From: a virus
Reading direction: 5' to 3' (one strand)
DNA length: 20,715 nt
IMG/VR virus record: IMGVR_UViG_3300020214_001193
Location: 1 to 20,715 of that record
Shown here: piece after piece, positions 16,525 to 20,715 of the stretch
Layout of the letters: every line of letters begins with the position of its first letter
How positions within the stretch are numbered: the first letter of the stretch is position 1
Notes under the pieces: generated by a model
Databases searched by the model: none
Seen by the model: the letters and a program-made list of their open reading frames with translations, nothing else
What the model was told of the DNA's origin: nothing
Made by a program: the position numbers and the translations under genes

Positions 16525-19500
16525 TTACACTGCCCTTAACTGATCAGGAGTAAGTGCTGCAATTATTACAATGTCATTAGCCGTCGCAGCGTTAACAAAA
16601 ATTTCATAAGGTTGACATTTAATTTCATATAAATCACCAAACGATTCATTTGGATCATTGGGCACGATTACTGCTGAACTTACTAAGTCTCCTATTTCAT
16701 TATGTAGATATGCTGATAGTTCACTAAAGTAAAATGTATCACCAAAGTTCCAGTTTTGTATATTAAAATATTCATTCATAGAAGTAATCACAGCACTACG
16801 AATTTCACTATCACTAGCGGTTGAAATTGAATTCTTAATAATTTTAATTGTACCCTGTAATGCCTTCGCTGCCTTAGGTCCAAATAATGGCTTGAAAGTT
16901 ACACTATTCATAATCATACTATCACTGACCATTTTATAAAATTGTAATTTTTCATAGCTAGCGTTAAGTTCTGTAATAGTTGGTTGAGCAGGTTTACTAA
17001 TAGTGTTTGTAGTATCTTGTATATAATTTGTATAGGCTGTATAGTATTCCTGTGTAACCAAATACAAATCAATAATGTTTGTTGTTGCCGGATCAATACG
17101 CACAGTATTATTAGAATTGTGAGTGTATTTGTAAGTAAGACCCTGTCTACCATACATAATACTATAGTTTGACATTTCTTTTAATATATATGATTGTGTT
17201 GTAACTTCTGGATCCTGAAAAGTTTTGTAAAATTTATTTTCACTAAAAGCATAGAATAATGTTTTTTCGGGATATTCATATTTTATAACTTCAATGTCAG
17301 ATTTAATTGCGTATAAATCTACTACATCCTTTGAGGGCAAAATTTGTTGTCTAGTTAAATTTATAGCATCTTGAATAGTTTCAAAAAATACATATCTATT
17401 TGTATTTGTAGCATCAGTTTTGAAACCAGTAGTTGCATTTGTTGTATATGTAAATCCAGTAATTTCACTAAAAAAATCAGGATTAGTAACTAGTGTTCCA
17501 TTGTTATCACTGGTAGTACTTACAGATACTTCATAATCATTAATATACCCGTCGCTTTCAATAGTTTGTCCTGTAATATTTATTTTGTAGTCTTTTGCCA
17601 ATGGTGTGCTAGTATCAACAACAGTATTAATACCTAATACGTTAACATTGTCTTGCAGCACAGTACCGGAGAATGGATCGTAAACTAATTCGTTTTGTGG
17701 GAAACTAAACCTTACGTCGTCTACACTACCAAAATAATATTCTAGTGATTTTACTTCAACAATATAACTATTTGGTATATTTTGACTAATAAATTTTACA
17801 AAACTATTATTCGTATCCACAGGATGTATCGACCAACGATCTTGATCAATCGCTAATTTGTTATTAAACAGTAGACTAAAACTTTCATTAAGTTCAAGTC
17901 TTTGTTTTGCTTCAAGTATAATATTAGTTGGCAAACTATTACTAAAGGCTGGAATAACTTGCGATAGTATCGCTCCAGTTGGAACATAACCATCTAAAGT
18001 AATTGGCCCTGTACCATTAGGAAATATACCATCACCGCCATTTGCGCCGTCGCCTATAACTTCAAGCACTGTAGTGAAGAAAAACGTAACGTCGGTGGAC
18101 TTTGGAATACCATTTACTAACCTATAATTACTATCGAAAAATTTGCCTGGAGGAGCAGATATTTTAATCAATGCACCTTTCGTTATATATTTTAAATTGT
18201 TAGTTGTAAATACTCCAGTAGATAATGCATTTTTTTCTAAAGTTGGATAATTTGTAATATATCCATTTAATGAATTGGCACCAACCACTGCCATTTTCCA
18301 ATAGACAGGCAAACTAGTATCGCTTCCTGTTACAGCATATCTTGGATAATAAGTCGTATAGTATTGATAACTTTCTATTTTTGATAGTTGATTAGTTAAT
18401 GATTGTGTTAAGAAAAACATAATATCGCTTGTACTGTCAAAAGTAAAAGCAAAAGTAAAGTTGGTTTTATCGCGCCATAGTGCGCCGTCGTTGCCTAAAC
18501 TTAATATGCTTGAATATTTTCCAGTTGGATCCAGCAAGTCTAAATTTTTACTTACCCCAATGCTGCTACGATTAATTGCTTTTGACTTAATAATTGAGCT
18601 GTACAAAGTATAAGGAAAGTTATTGTAATCTTCTCCGTTAACCATACGATTTTGCGTATAATAACGAGTTGGCGCACGTTGCTTGATGTTTGGTATGCTT
18701 TCTCTTGCCTGTGCATTTGAGACTGGACTAGTTAGTGCTAATCCTACAGTAAGTGTTTCTACTCTACCTACGCGACTGACATAGTTAAATGCTACAGTCA
18801 ATCCTTGCATTTCACTTACATCTATAGTATATGTTAATGCGTTGCTTGAGCGTACATAGGCACGGAAACTACCTACAGGAATCTTTGAAAAAACGCCATC
18901 GCCAAATACATATGAAACTCTATCGTTGAAGCCTGAATCAACACTAAAAATAGTTCTATTACTGTTTTCTGTTTGTAGATAGGCATCAGCATAGACACTT
19001 TCAACCTTACGCCATTCTGCCCTACCTAGATTATTTTCATTTAATTGATATAACCATGTATCTGTATTATTTACGCCTTCTATTTCACCAATAGGTATAT
19101 TTTGATTTGCAATTTGTTCCTGTAAATCAAAATCAAAATCAAGCAATGTACCTTGTTTAAAGTAAAAAAAGAATCCAGTATTTGGACTACCAAATCCTAA
19201 CTGATCGTTTCTATACAACATATTGAAACGTCCGCTTGGTGATGGACTGATTTCATATACATTAGGTTGATCTAAACTTGTAACGCTTACAAGTTCGAAA
19301 TTCATTCTAATATTATCAACAGTAGATACGAAAGGTGCAATAGGCAATGATCCTTCTGGTATCGCTATACTGTATTCACTAGTGGTTATACCTAAAATTT
19401 CTTGGACATTTCCTGGACGTCCTACTTTTTGACTATTAACAAGTGTAGCATTAATAATGGTATTAAATTGTTCTAAAAAGTTTGGATTAGCAGGGTCATT

Positions 19501-19932
19501 CCATAATATAGGAAGATTGCTTAAGTTTACTCCATTTAGATCAGTAATATTTTGTGTTGTGCTTATACTAGTAACTTTCAAATAACCTTCAGCACATAAA
19601 TTACGTTTTGGCGTATAGCTAACAAGGTTGGCTAGTTTAACAACACTATCTCTGCGTTCAGCCGTATCTAAAAAGTTTTCCCTAGCATTTAAGTCATTTC
19701 GAAAAGCAAGACCCTGACCCATAAACGCCATTACGTCAAGTAAGGCTATAAATTCACTTGATTCTGTAAAGTCATTAAACGTTTCTGGATAGTAAGTTTG
19801 TAGGTAGTCAATAAAACTCTTGCGTAGTGTTTCATAATCATAACTACGGAAATCGGCCTGGCGGAAAGTTTGATAAATTGCCTTCCAATCATTTATACCA
19901 AACAAAGAGGTTTGTTTACTACTAGTAGCCAT
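16525..19932 (-). CDS. 6: Baseplate wedge protein gp6 (T4-like)
   Basis: The product of 1135 residues is the T4 gp6-type wedge subunit, which forms the ring joining neighbouring baseplate wedges. Residues 55-120 carry the family signature: FTESSEFIALLDVMAFMGQG, then FRNDLNARENFLDTAERR and a YTPKR..CAEGYLKV strand. FGDGVFSKIPVGSFRAYVRS follows around residue 340, and NGEDYNNFPYTLYSSIIKSK around residue 432. The C-terminal 120 residues (FGDTFYFSELSAYLHNE, SSAVIVP, FGDLYEI, EIFVNAATANDI) are also typical of the gp6/J-like superfamily. T4 gp6 is 660 residues, so this copy has extra material in the middle. The ATG lies five bases after a GATAAATA box, and the gene follows gp25 by 39 bases, as expected for the gp25-gp6 wedge pair. 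Identification is secure. Confidence 0.93.
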   Translation of the reverse strand: MATSSKQTSLFGINDWKAIYQTFRQADFRSYDYETLRKSFIDYLQTYYPETFNDFTESSEFIALLDVMAFMGQGLAFRNDLNARENFLDTAERRDSVVKLANLVSYTPKRNLCAEGYLKVTSISTTQNITDLNGVNLSNLPILWNDPANPNFLEQFNTIINATLVNSQKVGRPGNVQEILGITTSEYSIAIPEGSLPIAPFVSTVDNIRMNFELVSVTSLDQPNVYEISPSPSGRFNMLYRNDQLGFGSPNTGFFFYFKQGTLLDFDFDLQEQIANQNIPIGEIEGVNNTDTWLYQLNENNLGRAEWRKVESVYADAYLQTENSNRTIFSVDSGFNDRVSYVFGDGVFSKIPVGSFRAYVRSSNALTYTIDVSEMQGLTVAFNYVSRVGRVETLTVGLALTSPVSNAQARESIPNIKQRAPTRYYTQNRMVNGEDYNNFPYTLYSSIIKSKAINRSSIGVSKNLDLLDPTGKYSSILSLGNDGALWRDKTNFTFAFTFDSTSDIMFFLTQSLTNQLSKIESYQYYTTYYPRYAVTGSDTSLPVYWKMAVVGANSLNGYITNYPTLEKNALSTGVFTTNNLKYITKGALIKISAPPGKFFDSNYRLVNGIPKSTDVTFFFTTVLEVIGDGANGGDGIFPNGTGPITLDGYVPTGAILSQVIPAFSNSLPTNIILEAKQRLELNESFSLLFNNKLAIDQDRWSIHPVDTNNSFVKFISQNIPNSYIVEVKSLEYYFGSVDDVRFSFPQNELVYDPFSGTVLQDNVNVLGINTVVDTSTPLAKDYKINITGQTIESDGYINDYEVSVSTTSDNNGTLVTNPDFFSEITGFTYTTNATTGFKTDATNTNRYVFFETIQDAINLTRQQILPSKDVVDLYAIKSDIEVIKYEYPEKTLFYAFSENKFYKTFQDPEVTTQSYILKEMSNYSIMYGRQGLTYKYTHNSNNTVRIDPATTNIIDLYLVTQEYYTAYTNYIQDTTNTISKPAQPTITELNASYEKLQFYKMVSDSMIMNSVTFKPLFGPKAAKALQGTIKIIKNSISTASDSEIRSAVITSMNEYFNIQNWNFGDTFYFSELSAYLHNEIGDLVSSAVIVPNDPNESFGDLYEIKCQPYEIFVNAATANDIVIIAALTPDQLRAV
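16533..16537 (-). promoter_or_regulatory. Shine-Dalgarno-like site of the giant gene
   Basis: AAGGG on the minus strand lies nine bases before the ATG, inside the last codons of gp6. No NATAAATA box stands next to this start, unlike the two genes upstream. With only one base between the gp6 stop and this ATG, the giant gene is probably co-transcribed with gp6 and translationally coupled to it. Confidence 0.5.
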
Positions 19933-19937
19933 ACTAA

Positions 19938-19945
19938 TATTTATC
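19938..19945 (-). promoter_or_regulatory. Late-promoter-like box before gp6
   Basis: GATAAATA on the minus strand is followed by five bases (TTAGT) and the gp6 ATG. T4-like phages use a TATAAATA late -10 element, given as NATAAATA in marine relatives, so this is one mismatch from T4 and fits the looser form. The exact repeat of this spacing at gp25 supports it. A start site so close to the ATG would leave almost no leader, so transcription from here is unproven. Confidence 0.55.
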
Positions 19946-19971
19946 TATATGGAAAACCGTGATTTTTGGAA

Positions 19972-20418
19972 TCAGATACTAGCAGCCCCTGTTCTACTAT
20001 TGAAAAATATAGATAAAAGTTCAGCCTGATTGAAAGGGTATACAGCGAGTTGTAGTTCAACTAATATGCCGTTTTCCTGCGGATAAACTCTTATAGTACC
20101 TACTTGTAAACGTGGGTCCAGACTTATTATTCTACGTATTTCAGCCTCGATATTTTCTTGCGTTGTAAAATCGTTTGGTTCAAACACAAAGTCCCAAATA
20201 CGTGAACCATATTCAGGTTGGCCTACTTTTTGTCCTTGTTTTATATTAAGAGCGTTTAAAAAATCTTGTATTACCAACGGCGCATCAGTCATTTTAAACT
20301 TTTTACCGCTTATTAATGAATTAGTAATACTACCCGGACCGCCATACTCTCCCGGAGGGGGGTTAGTAGTCTTGGGTTTATTTGCTGCTATTGTGCTGAA
20401 TCCAATATATTGCGGCAT
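19972..20418 (-). CDS. 25: Baseplate wedge protein gp25 (T4-like)
   Basis: The 148-residue product is a gp25/GPW-family wedge protein, a small core component that sits with gp6 next to the sheath-initiating part of the baseplate. The core has FKMTDAPLVIQDFLNALNIK, the hallmark QPEYGSRIWDFVFEP (EYGSRIW at residues 69-75), the helix IEAEIRRIISLDPRLQVG, and the closing strands IRVYPQENGILVELQLAVY. The first 40 residues are a low-complexity Pro/Gly-rich tail (NPPPGEYGGPGS) ahead of the conserved fold, making the protein slightly longer than T4 gp25 (132 residues). The ATG is preceded by TATAAATA at a five-base distance, with no clear Shine-Dalgarno site. Identification is secure. Confidence 0.95.
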   Translation of the reverse strand: MPQYIGFSTIAANKPKTTNPPPGEYGGPGSITNSLISGKKFKMTDAPLVIQDFLNALNIKQGQKVGQPEYGSRIWDFVFEPNDFTTQENIEAEIRRIISLDPRLQVGTIRVYPQENGILVELQLAVYPFNQAELLSIFFNSRTGAASI

Positions 20419-20423
20419 ACTAG

Positions 20424-20431
20424 TATTTATA
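20424..20431 (-). promoter_or_regulatory. T4-type late promoter box before gp25
   Basis: An exact TATAAATA, the T4 late -10 element, lies on the minus strand in the 23-base gap after the upstream gene. It is followed by CTAGT and the gp25 ATG. No recognisable -35 element is expected for this promoter class. It would start a transcript for gp25, gp6 and the giant gene. Confidence 0.7.
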
Positions 20432-20441
20432 TCTCAGTCTA

Positions 20442-20715
20442 TTAGTAGATGACGGTGACGCCGTCATCATATTTGTATTTGGCTTTCAAATCTTTAAATA
20501 TTTTTTGTTTTTCGTCTGATATTTGAACTAGTTTTAAAGCCTCTTCTCTTAATGCTTCAATTTGCGGATCACCCTGTGGCAATTTATGCAATGCTTTTTC
20601 AAATTTAGCATATGCTTTACTTGCTTTGCTTGCCGCTTGTGTATAGGCACTACCAGCGCTACCAATTTCTTGTAGTTGTTCTATCGTTATTTTGTTTGTA
20701 CTTTCTAATTCTGAA
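20442..20715 (-). CDS. Unrecognised charged helical protein, 3' end only
   Basis: An open frame enters from the right edge and gives 90 residues before a TAA that is directly followed by TAG. The visible part is rich in Lys, Glu, Ala and Gln, as in ITIEQLQEIGSAGSAYTQAA, KAYAKFEKALHKLPQGD and LREEALKLVQISDEKQKIF. It looks like two or three amphipathic helices, possibly a coiled coil, ending in DDGVTVIY. It shares strand and spacing with gp25, so it probably belongs to the same baseplate or tail cluster. I do not recognise it, and the N-terminal part is outside the window. Confidence 0.75.
   Translation of the reverse strand, partial: SELESTNKITIEQLQEIGSAGSAYTQAASKASKAYAKFEKALHKLPQGDPQIEALREEALKLVQISDEKQKIFKDLKAKYKYDDGVTVIY
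20448..20468 (-). other. GC-rich stem-loop at the end of the upstream gene
   Basis: A perfect 8-base inverted repeat (GATGACGG / CCGTCATC) with a five-base loop lies over the final codons of the upstream gene, just before its TAA-TAG stops and the gp25 late-promoter box. No U-run follows, so it is not a standard intrinsic terminator. It could be a weak attenuator, an RNA-processing site or a stability element. The GC content contrasts with the AT-rich surroundings, but the codons it covers (DDGVTVI) could produce it by chance. Confidence 0.45.

Noticed and set aside
16914-17172. Short open frames on both strands inside gp6 (16914-17153 minus, 16984-17172 plus)
   Set aside because: Both overlap the conserved gp6 frame, and their translations are low-complexity Ile/Leu/Gln-rich shadows.
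19933-19971. Intrinsic terminator between gp25 and gp6
   Set aside because: The 39-base gap has A/T runs but no inverted repeat that could form a stable stem followed by a U-run.

Overview
The window reads as a piece of the late, virion-assembly region of a marine T4-like tailed phage (myovirus). All genes lie on the minus strand, the DNA is strongly AT-rich, and the anchors are two baseplate wedge genes recognisable by sequence: gp25 (19972-20418) and gp6 (16525-19932). The style of the proteins and a NATAAATA late-promoter-like box in front of gp25 and gp6 point to phages of ocean bacteria such as SAR11 or picocyanobacteria. The host itself cannot be read from the sequence.

In the direction of transcription (right to left), the window opens with the 3' end of an unrecognised gene for a charged, helical protein. 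It ends in a GC-rich stem-loop and a double stop. Next comes gp25 with a TATAAATA box five bases before its ATG, then gp6 with GATAAATA at the same distance. One base after the gp6 stop, a single reading frame starts at 16523 and stays open to the left edge. This frame encodes at least 5507 amino acids, fills about 80% of the window, and is not finished here.

The giant protein sits directly downstream of gp6, where T4 carries gp7. It is a modular structural protein. Its modules, in order, are: a conserved N-terminal head; a degenerate cupredoxin-like beta-sandwich; several blocks with the flavour of marine-phage structural proteins; seven FG-GAP-like blades (one beta-propeller with domains inserted between blades); an EVKPYH block; a TRG..GT hairpin module; a run of small FCCH-like beta-domains; and a second propeller-like stretch with Asp-box-type repeats near the left edge. 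A small glycine/threonine-rich module recurs at five dispersed sites. The simplest reading is a very large baseplate-attached fibre or spike built on the gp25-gp6 wedge. That role is inferred from position and domain content, not from a recognised named homologue.

There is no non-coding stretch longer than 39 bases. I see no tRNA, mobile element, CRISPR array or integration site. The small open frames on the plus strand, and the one inside gp6, are shadows of these genes.
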